A stretch of DNA of 64,000 bases, from the NCBI RefSeq assembly GCF_043194295.1, contig NZ_JBAFVK010000007.1; one strand, written 5' to 3'. The notes under the pieces were generated by a model. It saw nothing but the letters and a program-made list of their open reading frames with translations, did not search any database and was not told the origin of the DNA. This document shows positions 45,143 through 53,432 of the stretch, in pieces. The stretch comes from Xanthobacter autotrophicus. GTDB lineage: Bacteria > Pseudomonadota > Alphaproteobacteria > Rhizobiales > Xanthobacteraceae. The position numbers and the translations under genes were made by a program. How positions within the stretch are numbered: the first letter of the stretch is position 1; each line of letters opens with the position of its first letter.

Positions 45143-46372
45143 TCAGACTGCACCGGCGGCACGCATGCCGGCGATCTCTTCGTGGGTGTAGCCGAGCGTG
45201 GCCAGCACCTCGTCCGTATGCTCGCCCAGGAGCGGCGCGCGCTCGACGGGGACATGGCTTGCGGACAAATGGATGGGGGATCCCACAGTGACATAGGTGC
45301 CGCGCTCGGGATGCGGCACCTCCACCAGGAAGCCGCGGTCATAGAGCGCGCGATCCTCCAGGATGTCCTTGGTGGACAGCACCGGGCCGCACGGCACGTC
45401 GATGGCCTTCAGGGCGGCCATGACTTCGAACTTGGTGCGCTTGGCAGTCCAGCGCTCGACGACCTCGAAACACTGCTCCAGCCGCTGGGCGCGGGCCTCA
45501 TGGGAGGCGAACTTGGGATCGTCGATAAGGTCCTTGCGGCCGACCAGACGCATCAGCGGCGCCCAGCCCTGGGGCTGGATGATGACGTAGCAATAGTCGT
45601 TCTCGCCCCCCGGCGCGCAGCGCAGGGCCGCGCCGGGCTGGCCGCCGCCCGAGCAGTTGCCGGCCCGCGGCACGCAGTCCCCTTCCGGGGCGCCGGGATA
45701 TTCGGTGAGCGGCCCGGCGTCGAGGCGCTGCTGGTCGCGGAGCTTCACGCGCAGCAGGTTCACCACGCAATCCTGCATGGCCACGTCCACCTTCTGACCC
45801 TCGCCGGTGACGGTGCGCTGGTAGAGTGCTGCCAGAATGCCGGTGACGCAGTGGATGCCGGTTCCGGTATCGCCGATCTGGGCGCTGGAGGCGGTGGGTG
45901 GTCCGGAGCGCCAGCCGGTGGTGCTCATAGCGCCGCCCATGGCCTGAGCGATCGTCTCATAGGCCTTGGCGTCCACCCCGGCGCCCTCCGCGAAACCGCG
46001 GATGGAGGCATAGATGAGACGGGGATTGCGAGCGCGGATGGCGTCGTAGCCGAAGCCCTGCCGGTCCAGCACGCCGGGGCCGAAATTCTCCACCAGCACG
46101 TCGCAGGCGTCGATCAGGCGGCCCATGGCCTCCTGGCCCTGGGGCGTCTTGATGTTGATGGTGACGCTACGCTTGTTGGCGTTCAGCATCGTAAAGTAAA
46201 GACTGTCCACATTGGACTTGTCGCGCAGCTGCGAACGGGTGATGTCCCCGCGCCGCGGCATCTCGACCTTGATAACTTCTGCCCCCAGCCACGCAAGAAG
46301 CTGCGTGGCGGACGGGCCAGACTGCACGTGCGTCATGTCCAGGACGCGCACGCCGTCAAGCGCCTTGCCCAT
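45143..46372 (-). CDS. frc: Formyl-CoA:oxalate CoA-transferase
   Basis: Transfers CoA from formyl-CoA to oxalate, giving oxalyl-CoA and formate. The 409-aa class III CoA-transferase has LDMTHVQSGPSATQLLAWLG at the N-terminus, the catalytic Asp in VAMQDCVVNLLRVKLRDQQR, and GNCSGGGQPG for the mobile glycine loop; it closely follows E. coli Frc in length and motifs. Start is ATG 46372 with GGGAG 7 bases upstream. The frame stays open to 46612, but that stretch contains the operator-like site and an imperfect repeat. The partner oxalyl-CoA decarboxylase gene is not in the window. Confidence 0.93.
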   Translation of the reverse strand: MGKALDGVRVLDMTHVQSGPSATQLLAWLGAEVIKVEMPRRGDITRSQLRDKSNVDSLYFTMLNANKRSVTINIKTPQGQEAMGRLIDACDVLVENFGPGVLDRQGFGYDAIRARNPRLIYASIRGFAEGAGVDAKAYETIAQAMGGAMSTTGWRSGPPTASSAQIGDTGTGIHCVTGILAALYQRTVTGEGQKVDVAMQDCVVNLLRVKLRDQQRLDAGPLTEYPGAPEGDCVPRAGNCSGGGQPGAALRCAPGGENDYCYVIIQPQGWAPLMRLVGRKDLIDDPKFASHEARAQRLEQCFEVVERWTAKRTKFEVMAALKAIDVPCGPVLSTKDILEDRALYDRGFLVEVPHPERGTYVTVGSPIHLSASHVPVERAPLLGEHTDEVLATLGYTHEEIAGMRAAGAV

Positions 46373-46540
46373 GCATCCACTCCCGGATTTCCTGCCCTGA
46401 ATTGCGGAGCCGCCGGTCTGCGCCGGCTTGCTCTTCGCTGGGGTTCCGGCTTTCGACGGCTCACCCTTCGCTGGACGACCGGCTTGCGCCGGCGGGGACT
46501 GGACCCTGAGGGCATCGTCCGTGGTACTTTTGTGTACTGA
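46373..46540 (-). other. frc leader with imperfect tandem repeat
   Basis: The 5' leader contains two imperfect copies of a roughly 33-nt unit, each with AAGCCGG and CAGCGAAG blocks, between about 46400 and 46480. The reading frame through it is open and would encode a Pro/Ala/Lys-rich stretch, but the ribosome-binding site and family alignment place the start after it. It may form leader RNA structure. Confidence 0.45.
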
Positions 46541-46546
46541 ATTACG

Positions 46547-46559
46547 TATGCCAGATACA
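46547..46559 (-). promoter_or_regulatory. GTAT-N5-ATAC operator-like site ahead of frc
   Basis: GTAT GCCAG ATAC is an exact match to the island motif, about 175 bases upstream of the frc start and between frc and the CBS-domain gene on the same strand. The flanking bases from 46541 also resemble the site at 41270. Confidence 0.6.
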
Positions 46560-46608
46560 AAATGTAGCACCGTCATTCGGTCCCCGCAATTCCTTTTGCA
46601 CGGGAACC

Positions 46609-47076
46609 TCACCTAAGGGCGGCGAGACCTGCTTCCATACCGGCGGTGACCGGCTCGCGAAGAGCCTCTTCCTCTTCCTTGAGGTAGTGGCGCATCAGGT
46701 CGGTGGCGCTGATGACACCCACGAGACTGTGCTCCTGCATCACCGGCAGGTGGCGCACCTGGTGCTCCACCATCAGCCGCAGCACCGTCTCCACGCTGTC
46801 GGCCAGAGCGCAGCTGATAACGTCCCGCTTCAGCAGGCTGGCGAGAACCATCTTGGGCGTATTGGCGCCGTGCTCCAGCACCGCGCGGGTGACATCGCGC
46901 TCGGAAAAGACTCCGACCACGGTGTTGCCTTCTGTGCCGCACACGTCCTTGACGATGACGGAGGAAATATTCTCCCGCTTCATCACCAAAACGGCGTCGG
47001 CTACGGTTTCATGCATGCGCAGTGTGATGATGCGGGTATCGCGCTTGGCCCGCAGCATATCGTCCACGGTCATCAT
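46609..47076 (-). CDS. Twin CBS-domain protein
   Basis: The 155-aa protein consists of two CBS domains (about 10-70 and 80-140), with SSVIVKD, VVGVFSERDVTRAV and HLPVMQEHSLVGVISATDLM as the paired beta-alpha signatures. Stand-alone CBS pairs bind adenine nucleotides or SAM and modulate partner proteins. Its place directly upstream of frc on the same strand, with an operator-like motif in front, suggests a regulatory or energy-sensing role in formate/oxalate metabolism. Start at ATG 47076 has GGAGG 6 bases upstream; the longer frame to 47172 lacks such a site. Confidence 0.85.
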   Translation of the reverse strand: MMTVDDMLRAKRDTRIITLRMHETVADAVLVMKRENISSVIVKDVCGTEGNTVVGVFSERDVTRAVLEHGANTPKMVLASLLKRDVISCALADSVETVLRLMVEHQVRHLPVMQEHSLVGVISATDLMRHYLKEEEEALREPVTAGMEAGLAALR

Positions 47077-47476
47077 TGGCGTCCTCCCCTGGCTCGAACA
47101 CGGGCGATCGGCTGGCAGAGCGAGCAGACCGGGTGACGTGCTCTCACGCAATTTGAGGGACGGATTCACCAATCAAATCGGTTTGACCTGACCGGATCCG
47201 TCCCTGTGTTCGCCGTCACGAGCGGGGCTTGGGCCAGAAAATGCCGCCCCGTCTTCTGGAAGAGATGCTGGTATTCAAAATACATTCTGTCAACGCGCAC
47301 TGCGGCATGAACCGGCCGTTATCTTTGCTGCATCGCAATGCAACTGCGCACCGGGTGCGGCATTGCTTACGCCCCGCAATCATGCTGCCATTAGATATGA
47401 TGTATATGGTGCGCAAAGGCGGGAATCACGCGGCGCTGGTCCGGCGAACCTGATCCGCCAGGGGCGAAAGGGTGCG
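47077..47476. promoter_or_regulatory. Divergent control region between CBS-domain gene and gntR-type regulator
   Basis: This 400-base divergent gap holds GTAT TCAAA ATAC (47271-47283), an exact island motif, and a weaker ATAT GATGT ATAT (47395-47407) about 70 bases before the regulator start. The second would fit autoregulation. No gene is supported in the gap. Confidence 0.55.
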
Positions 47477-48166
47477 ATGACGTACCAAGATATCAACGTG
47501 AAGCCGATCGAGACCGAATCGAGCTTCCGGATGAAGGCGTACAAGGCGCTGAAGGCGGCCATCATGGAGATGGACATCTACAGCCACCCCGAGGAGATCC
47601 GCCTCGAGGAACGCCAGCTCTCCGAACGGCTCGGCGTCTCGCGCACGCCGATTCGCGAAGCCATGACGCTGCTGGAGCAGGAAGGCTTCGTACGCTCCGT
47701 GCCGCGCCGCGGCATCTTCGTGGTCCGCAAGACCAAGCAGGAGATCATCGAGATGATCACTGTGTGGGCCGCGCTGGAAAGCATGGCCGCCCGGCTTGCC
47801 TGCGAGCGGGCCAGCGAGGGTGAGATCCGCCTGCTGCGGGAAAACGTGCGCGCCTTCGCCAACCGCGATCCGGAAGACTACGTCTCGGAATATTCCGAGG
47901 CGAACCTTGCCTTCCACAAGCTCATCATCCGCATGTCCGGATGCCAGCTCATCGCCGAGACCACGGAAAACCTGTTTCCGCACATGCGCGGGGTGCGCAA
48001 GGTCACTATCGGCCAGGATCACCGCGCCCAGCGCTCCATCGTGGACCACACGAAGATCGTGGAAGCCATCGAGAAGCGCGACCCCGACCTCGCCGAGCGC
48101 CTGGTGCGCGAGCACACCATGGGCCTTGCCCGCCACGTGGCCGAGCACGGTAACTTCCTGGACTGA
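47477..48166 (+). CDS. GntR-family regulator, FCD subfamily
   Basis: The 229-aa FCD-type GntR protein has an N-terminal winged helix with LEERQLSERLGVSRTPIREA (about 42-61) and EGFVRSVPRRGIFV, then an all-helical FCD effector domain with the conserved acid/His pattern NLAFHKLIIRMSGC and DHTKIVEAIEKRD, which in this family binds a metal and a small carboxylate. Start at ATG 47477 (MTYQDINVKPIE). It is divergent from the CBS/frc/OxlT genes and is the obvious candidate to bind the GTAT-N5-ATAC motif recurring in the island; the effector could be oxalate, formate or a CoA-linked carboxylate. Confidence 0.9.
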   Translation: MTYQDINVKPIETESSFRMKAYKALKAAIMEMDIYSHPEEIRLEERQLSERLGVSRTPIREAMTLLEQEGFVRSVPRRGIFVVRKTKQEIIEMITVWAALESMAARLACERASEGEIRLLRENVRAFANRDPEDYVSEYSEANLAFHKLIIRMSGCQLIAETTENLFPHMRGVRKVTIGQDHRAQRSIVDHTKIVEAIEKRDPDLAERLVREHTMGLARHVAEHGNFLD

Positions 48167-48185
48167 GCGTCCCTCGACGCACGCA

Positions 48186-48219
48186 ACAAAAAAGGCCGGC
48201 GCATGCGCCGGCCTTTTTG
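48186..48219. terminator. Bidirectional terminator between gntR-type gene and carA
   Basis: A perfect palindrome GGCCGGCG-CATG-CGCCGGCC is flanked by six A on the left and five T on the right. It sits between two convergent genes (stops at 48166 and 48237) and can stop transcription in both directions. Confidence 0.88.
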
Positions 48220-48236
48220 CATCTGCGACGCGGCCC

Positions 48237-49472
48237 TCAGGCCGCCTTGTGCTTGCCGATCATCTCGACGAAGCGATCGAAGAGATAGTGACTGTCCTGC
48301 GGCCCGGGACTGGCCTCGGGGTGGTACTGCACCGAGAACACCGGCCGGTCCGCCAGAGCGATACCGGCATTCGAGCCGTCGAACAGGGAAATATGGGTCT
48401 CCACCGCATTCTTCGGCAGGGTCTCGCGATCCACCGCGAAGCCGTGGTTCATGGAGGTGATCTCCACCTTGCCGGTGGTGAGATCCTTGACCGGATGGTT
48501 GGCGCCGTGGTGGCCCTGGTGCATCTTCACCGTGCGTCCGCCCACCGCGAGGCCGATCATCTGGTGGCCGAGGCAGATGCCGAAGGTGGGCACACCGGTC
48601 TCGATGATCTGGCGGATCACCGGCACCGCATATTCCCCCGTCGCCGCCGGATCGCCCGGGCCGTTGGAGAGGAACACGCCGTCCGGCTTCAAAGCCAGGA
48701 TGTCGTCGGCCGAAGAGGTGGCCGGAACCACCGTCACCTTGCAGCCGGCGCGGGCGAGCAGGCGCAGGATGTTGCGCTTCACGCCATAGTCCACCGCCAC
48801 CACGTGGTGGCGGGGCGCATTCAGGTGGCCGTAACCCTTTTCCCATTCCCAGGTGGTCTCGTCCCAGCCGAAGCGCTGGACGGAGGTGACACCGGGCACG
48901 AGGTCCATCCCGACGAGGCCCGGCCAAGCCTGCGCCTCAGCCTTCAGCGCCTCGATGTCGAAGACACCGTCGGCGGAATGGGCGATGACCGCATTGGGCA
49001 TGCCCGCCTCGCGGATGAGGGCGGTGAGCGCGCGGGTGTCGATGCCGGTGATGCCGGGAATGCCGCGCGCCTTCAGCCATTCATTCAGGTTGCGGGTAGC
49101 GCGGTAGTTGGACGGCTCGGTGATTGCGGTGCGCAGCACCACGCCGCGTACGCCCGAGGCGGCGGCCATGGACACCGTCTCGACGTCTTCCTCGTTGGTC
49201 CCCACATTACCGATGTGCGGGAACGTAAAGGTGATGATCTGGCCCGCGTAGGAGGGGTCGGTGAGGATCTCCTCATAGCCGGTGATGGCAGTGTTGAAGC
49301 ACACTTCGCCGGCGAGACGGGCTTCGGCGCCGATGCCGAAGCCCTCAAGGACCGTGCCGTCCGCGAGGACGAGGACGGCGGTGGGCCTGGGCTCGCTCCA
49401 GCCTTCGGAGGAGGGGCGCGCATCCCGGCCTTCGGCCGGTGCGGTCGGGGCGTGGTCTTGTTCGTTGGTCAT
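48237..49472 (-). CDS. carA: Carbamoyl-phosphate synthase small (glutaminase) subunit
   Basis: Supplies ammonia from glutamine for carbamoyl phosphate (arginine and pyrimidine synthesis). The 411-aa protein has an N-terminal CPSase domain (VLADGTVLEGFGIG, FNTAITGYEEILTDPSY) and a class I glutamine amidotransferase domain with Cys in FGICLGHQ and His/Glu in VQYHPEASPGP. The N-terminal 25 residues are a short non-conserved extension. Start at ATG 49472 (MTNEQDHAP). Divergent from the YqeY-like gene. Confidence 0.96.
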   Translation of the reverse strand: MTNEQDHAPTAPAEGRDARPSSEGWSEPRPTAVLVLADGTVLEGFGIGAEARLAGEVCFNTAITGYEEILTDPSYAGQIITFTFPHIGNVGTNEEDVETVSMAAASGVRGVVLRTAITEPSNYRATRNLNEWLKARGIPGITGIDTRALTALIREAGMPNAVIAHSADGVFDIEALKAEAQAWPGLVGMDLVPGVTSVQRFGWDETTWEWEKGYGHLNAPRHHVVAVDYGVKRNILRLLARAGCKVTVVPATSSADDILALKPDGVFLSNGPGDPAATGEYAVPVIRQIIETGVPTFGICLGHQMIGLAVGGRTVKMHQGHHGANHPVKDLTTGKVEITSMNHGFAVDRETLPKNAVETHISLFDGSNAGIALADRPVFSVQYHPEASPGPQDSHYLFDRFVEMIGKHKAA

Positions 49473-49701
49473 GGATCGCCTAGATAGAGGCTCGCGCGTC
49501 ACGTTTCCAGCGTCACGCGCGGGAATTTGTGCGGCGCGGCGCCAGACGGTCGTGGGACCGGTGATGAAATGCCTCCGCAGGCTGGCGTTCTGGATGGAGC
49601 CGAAGGCGTACAAGCGGGTCAGCCCAGCCGCTCTCTGCTCCAGCGGTGCCCCGGCCCGCCCGCCCCTTATGATCCCTTCTTTCAACCAAGGACGATGTTC
49701 C

Positions 49702-50163
49702 GTGCTTCGTGACGACATCAACGCGGCCCTGAAAGAGTCGCTTAAGGCCCAGGACAAGCGCCGTACCGGCACGCTCCGGCTGATCAACGCCGCGCTCAAG
49801 GACCGCGACATCGAGCAGCGCGGCCATGGCAAGGACCCCCTCACCGACGACGAACTGCGCGCCCTGCTCGCCAAGATGGTCAAGCAGCGCGAGGAAAGCG
49901 CCAGGATCTACGAGGAGAACGCCCGCCCCGAGCTCGCCGAGCAGGAGCGCGAGGAAATCACCTATATCCAGGCGTTCCTGCCGCAGCAACTCTCGGAAGC
50001 CGATACCCGCGCCGCCATCCAGGCGGTGATCACCGAGATCGAGGCCAAGGGCATCAAGGACATGGGCCGCACCATGGCGGTGCTGAAGGAGCGCCACGCT
50101 GGCGCCATCGACTTCGGCAAGGCCTCCGGCTGGGTGAAGGAAGCCCTCACCGTCGCGGCCTGA
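49702..50163 (+). CDS. GatB/YqeY-domain protein
   Basis: The 153-aa YqeY-family protein has LRDDINAALKESLKAQDKRR, LRLINAALKDRDIEQRG and the C-terminal SGWVKEAL. The fold resembles the tRNA-binding tail of GatB (tRNA-dependent amidotransferase); the function of stand-alone forms is not settled. It starts at a GTG (49702) with AAGGA at 49688-49692; an ATG at 49695 is in another frame. Divergence from carA is conserved in many alphaproteobacteria, as I recall. Confidence 0.9.
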   Translation: MLRDDINAALKESLKAQDKRRTGTLRLINAALKDRDIEQRGHGKDPLTDDELRALLAKMVKQREESARIYEENARPELAEQEREEITYIQAFLPQQLSEADTRAAIQAVITEIEAKGIKDMGRTMAVLKERHAGAIDFGKASGWVKEALTVAA

Positions 50164-50226
50164 GGTCGTTTCGCCGGCGGGTCAGGCCCGCCGGCACTCC
50201 TCTCTGTTTACAGAAGGCGGATCCGG

Positions 50227-51657
50227 TCAGCGCTTGCGCTTCCAGATCTCTCCATCCACGCCGGGCGGCAGGTCGGACATCTCGCTGGCGATGAAGAGCG
50301 GTTCCACGCCGGACTTGCGCTTGGCGAGATAGTCCTGGGCCAGCCGCACCACTGTGCCCGACAACAGCACGATGGCCACGAGGTTGATGGAGGCCATGAG
50401 GCCCATGGAGGCGTCCGCCAGGTTGAACACGGTGGCGACGCTCTGGATCGCACCCCACACCACCATGGCCAGCACGCCAAGACGCAGGATCACCACCCCG
50501 GACACATGGCCGTGGCCGAGGAACACCAGCGCATTCTCGGCATAGGAGTAGTTGCCGATGATGGAGGTGAAGGCGAAGAAGAAGATGGCGATGGCGATGA
50601 AATAGCGCCCCAGCCCGCCCACATGCGCCTCCAGCGCCGCCTGGGTGAGCTGGGTGCCGGTGACCGTCCCCAGTTCCACGCCCGACAGCAGGATCAGCAG
50701 CGCGGTGGCGGTGCAGATCACGATGGTGTCGATGAATACGCCCAGTGACTGCACGAAGCCCTGGCTCACGGGGTGGTGGGGATCGGGCGTCGCCACGGCG
50801 GCGATGTTGGGCGCGCTGCCCATGCCGGCCTCGTTGGAGAACAGGCCGCGCTTCACCCCGTTGAGCATGGCCGCGGCCACCGCCCCCGAAACGCCGCCGG
50901 CAGCCGGCTCGAGGCCGAATGCGCTGCCGACGATATGGCCGAGCATGGCCGGCACGGCGCCGAGATGGGTGACGAGCGCATAGAGCGCGAGGGCCACATA
51001 GGCCAAGGCCATGAACGGCACCACCAGTTCCGCGGTGCGCGCGATGGCGGCGATGCCGCCGAAGATGATGACGCCCGAGAGCGCGGCGACGGCCAGCCCG
51101 GTCCAGAGCTTGGGAATTTCAAAGGCGCCGTGCATGGCATCGGCGATGGAATTGGCCTGCACGGCGTTGAAGACCAGGCCGAAAGACAGGATGAGGCAGA
51201 CCGAGAACACCCCTCCGGCCCACGGCGCCTTCAACCCGCGCGCGATATAGAAGGCAGGCCCGCCACGATAACGGCCCTGCTCGTCCTTCACCTTGTAGAG
51301 CTGGGCGAGCGTGCTCTCGGCGAAGGCGGTGGCCATGCCGAGGGCCGCCACCACCCACATCCAGAAGATGGCGCCCGGCCCGCCGAGAGTGAGCGCCACG
51401 GCGACGCCGGCGATATTGCCGGTGCCCACCCGCGACGCGAGCGAGGTGCACAGGGCCTGAAACGGCGTGATGCCGGACTTGTCGGTTGCATCCGCCCGCA
51501 GCACGGAGCGCAGCATCTCGGGAAAATGCAGGATCTGGATGAGGCGCAATCGGAAGGTGAAATACACGCCCACCGCCAACAGGCCGTAGATGAGGATATA
51601 GCCCCAGAAAATCGTGTTCACTAAATCGATCAGTGCGTCCATTGCGCCCGCCCCCAT
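50227..51657 (-). CDS. Alanine/glycine:sodium symporter family (AGCS)
   Basis: Imports alanine or glycine with sodium or protons. The 476-aa protein has about ten membrane helices and AGCS hallmarks: FQALCTSLASRVGTGNIAGV near residue 65, GGPGAIFWMWVVA, YRGGPAFYIARGL and GLFSNEAGMGSAPNIAAVA. Start chosen at ATG 51657; an in-frame ATG five codons on (51642) is equally possible. Monocistronic. Confidence 0.92.
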   Translation of the reverse strand: MGAGAMDALIDLVNTIFWGYILIYGLLAVGVYFTFRLRLIQILHFPEMLRSVLRADATDKSGITPFQALCTSLASRVGTGNIAGVAVALTLGGPGAIFWMWVVAALGMATAFAESTLAQLYKVKDEQGRYRGGPAFYIARGLKAPWAGGVFSVCLILSFGLVFNAVQANSIADAMHGAFEIPKLWTGLAVAALSGVIIFGGIAAIARTAELVVPFMALAYVALALYALVTHLGAVPAMLGHIVGSAFGLEPAAGGVSGAVAAAMLNGVKRGLFSNEAGMGSAPNIAAVATPDPHHPVSQGFVQSLGVFIDTIVICTATALLILLSGVELGTVTGTQLTQAALEAHVGGLGRYFIAIAIFFFAFTSIIGNYSYAENALVFLGHGHVSGVVILRLGVLAMVVWGAIQSVATVFNLADASMGLMASINLVAIVLLSGTVVRLAQDYLAKRKSGVEPLFIASEMSDLPPGVDGEIWKRKR

Positions 51658-52240
51658 GCAACGCCCACGTGCGCCAGTCAGGCTAGCGGTGGTCGGCGAC
51701 GGGGTCCACAGCGATACGCCCCCGAAAGTACCGCTACGCCATGCCGTGGCGTGCTGTGGATAACGAGGACAGCAAGAGAACGGCTTGATCCGGCCACGGC
51801 CAACGGGGCGCTGCACAACCCACCGCACAGGCCCCGCCTGTAGTGGTATTTTGATAATGCAACCGGCTGTTGGGCATTCACCCGCGGATGACGCCCAAGA
51901 CACGATTCGCAATTTGCGTAATTACAGATCAAAGGTTGCATCGCGGCATCTTTCGCCGCATGGCAAATGGCGGTATCCTTAGAAGATAGGGCGATACACG
52001 CATGGCGTGAATCAAGGAGCGAGGCATGGCGGGTACGCTGTGTAACCGTGTGGGCAGCTTGGCCGGCCTGTCCCCCACGCCGCCATCACCCCTCCGGGGC
52101 AAGACGAAGCCACACAAAGCGAAGAGTCACGGGCACAAGATACCCGGGAGACAGGTCTTCAGCCGCGTGGCTGACGATATCCGCCTTCCGACGAACGGCG
52201 TAGGAGCCGTCCTCACCGCTCAATTTTGAACGAGCGGCCA
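51658..52240. other. Intergenic region upstream of the symporter and acyltransferase
   Basis: This 583-base divergent gap contains A+T-rich patches at 51845-51870 and 51905-51950, likely promoter material for the symporter, and a short GCGGC/GCCGC stem around 51944-51959. No gene with a recognisable domain was found and no clear operator. Confidence 0.4.
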
Positions 52241-53263
52241 ATGAAACTCGAACTGGATCGGCAGATCACTAGAGGCGAGCCGATCAGCCCGGCGGCTCCC
52301 CTCGATCAACCGAAAAAAAGGGCGGATTGGGTGGACAGCGCCAAGGGCATCAGCATCTGCCTGGTCGTGCTGTGGCACACCGCGGGGACAGAACTTGCCA
52401 TCAACACCCTTTTAATTTTCGTGCGCATGCCTCTGTTCTTTTTTGCCGCTGGATTTTTCGCTGCAAAGGCCACCGCCGGAAACTGGGCGAGCCTCTTCAG
52501 AAAAAGGTGTTTCAATTATTATTATATATACACCATTTGGATGACAATATTCTTCATTTTAGTGGTGTGCGTACGTGAAATAAAGAATGGGAATCCGCTA
52601 TATATTTCTGACTATATCGTAAATTTCGTATCTCCATTAGAGTATCTCTGGTTCATCTTCGCGCTCGCCGTGCTTTTCGCGATCGCCAAGGTGGCCCGCC
52701 TTCTGCCAAAACCGGTGGCAATCGGCATTTTGCTCCTCTCCTACACAGTCAGCGTGACCGACGGTCAATGGGAGCCGCTGACCTTCGCAACGCGCATGGC
52801 ACGCCTCCCGCTGTTCTTCATTCTGGGAATTTATCTGTTCGACGCGGTAAATACGTGCTCCCAGGCCTACCGGCGTCTATGGCCGGTGACGCTCGCCGCG
52901 TTTGCGGCGCTGAGCAGCGCCATCCTCTCGTACGACGCGGACCACCTCGCCCCTCTCACGCTGCTGACCAGCGCCCTCGGCATCTTCACAGTCTGCCAGT
53001 TCTGCCAAGCGGTGGAGGGCACCCTCATCGCAACCGCCCTCGGCTTCATCGGCCGGCGCACGCTCTATATCTACCTGCTGCACAAGATCTTGATCGTCTA
53101 TCTGGTCAACGGGTTCGCTGTGACCGGGCTGTCCAACTTGCCCGCGACGCCCTATCTGATCTTTGCCATCGCCCTGCCTACGGCCCTGTTCGCAGGGCTG
53201 GCGCTGGCGCGTGTAGCACCTTGGCTGTTCGAGGCCCCATGGGTGGGAAAAACACAATCTTAG
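52241..53263 (+). CDS. Acyltransferase-3-type membrane protein
   Basis: The 340-aa integral membrane protein has about ten helices and the start pattern of the Acyltransferase_3 / fucose 4-O-acetylase family (DWVDSAKGISICLVVLWHTA with catalytic-site His, then RMPLFFFAAGFFAAK). It probably acylates a surface or secreted sugar. The stretch 52495-52640 is strikingly A+T-rich (NYYYIYTIWM codons), unlike its neighbours, which suggests recent acquisition. Start is the ATG at 52241; a TTG five codons upstream is possible. A perfect dyad covers its stop codon (53252-53270). Confidence 0.85.
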   Translation: MKLELDRQITRGEPISPAAPLDQPKKRADWVDSAKGISICLVVLWHTAGTELAINTLLIFVRMPLFFFAAGFFAAKATAGNWASLFRKRCFNYYYIYTIWMTIFFILVVCVREIKNGNPLYISDYIVNFVSPLEYLWFIFALAVLFAIAKVARLLPKPVAIGILLLSYTVSVTDGQWEPLTFATRMARLPLFFILGIYLFDAVNTCSQAYRRLWPVTLAAFAALSSAILSYDADHLAPLTLLTSALGIFTVCQFCQAVEGTLIATALGFIGRRTLYIYLLHKILIVYLVNGFAVTGLSNLPATPYLIFAIALPTALFAGLALARVAPWLFEAPWVGKTQS

Positions 53264-53270
53264 ATTGTGT
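53252..53270. repeat. 8-bp inverted repeat across the acyltransferase stop codon
   Basis: ACACAATC (53252-53259) and GATTGTGT (53263-53270) form a perfect A+T-rich dyad around TTA, with the stop codon TAG at 53261-53263. It may act as a weak terminator or mark the edge of the foreign segment. Confidence 0.5.
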
Positions 53271-53432
53271 AATAACCCGACTTCGCCGATAAGCAGCGCT
53301 TTACAAGAGAGGCGACGCCTCCCACTGTTACAAGGCTCCTCCCGTGGCGTCCGTCGTGCGGCCACGGCGGCTGTACGCGCCATCGCCGCGCCCCCATCGA
53401 CGACCTAACAGACCAGGCACAGACTAGGCCAT

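Noticed and set aside
45125..45143. Terminator-like stem at the end of frc
   Set aside because: Only a 5-bp stem overlapping the stop codon, without a real T-run on the minus strand.
46373..46612. N-terminal extension of frc by about 80 residues
   Set aside because: The family start and a good ribosome-binding site fix ATG 46372, and the operator-like dyad lies inside the extension.
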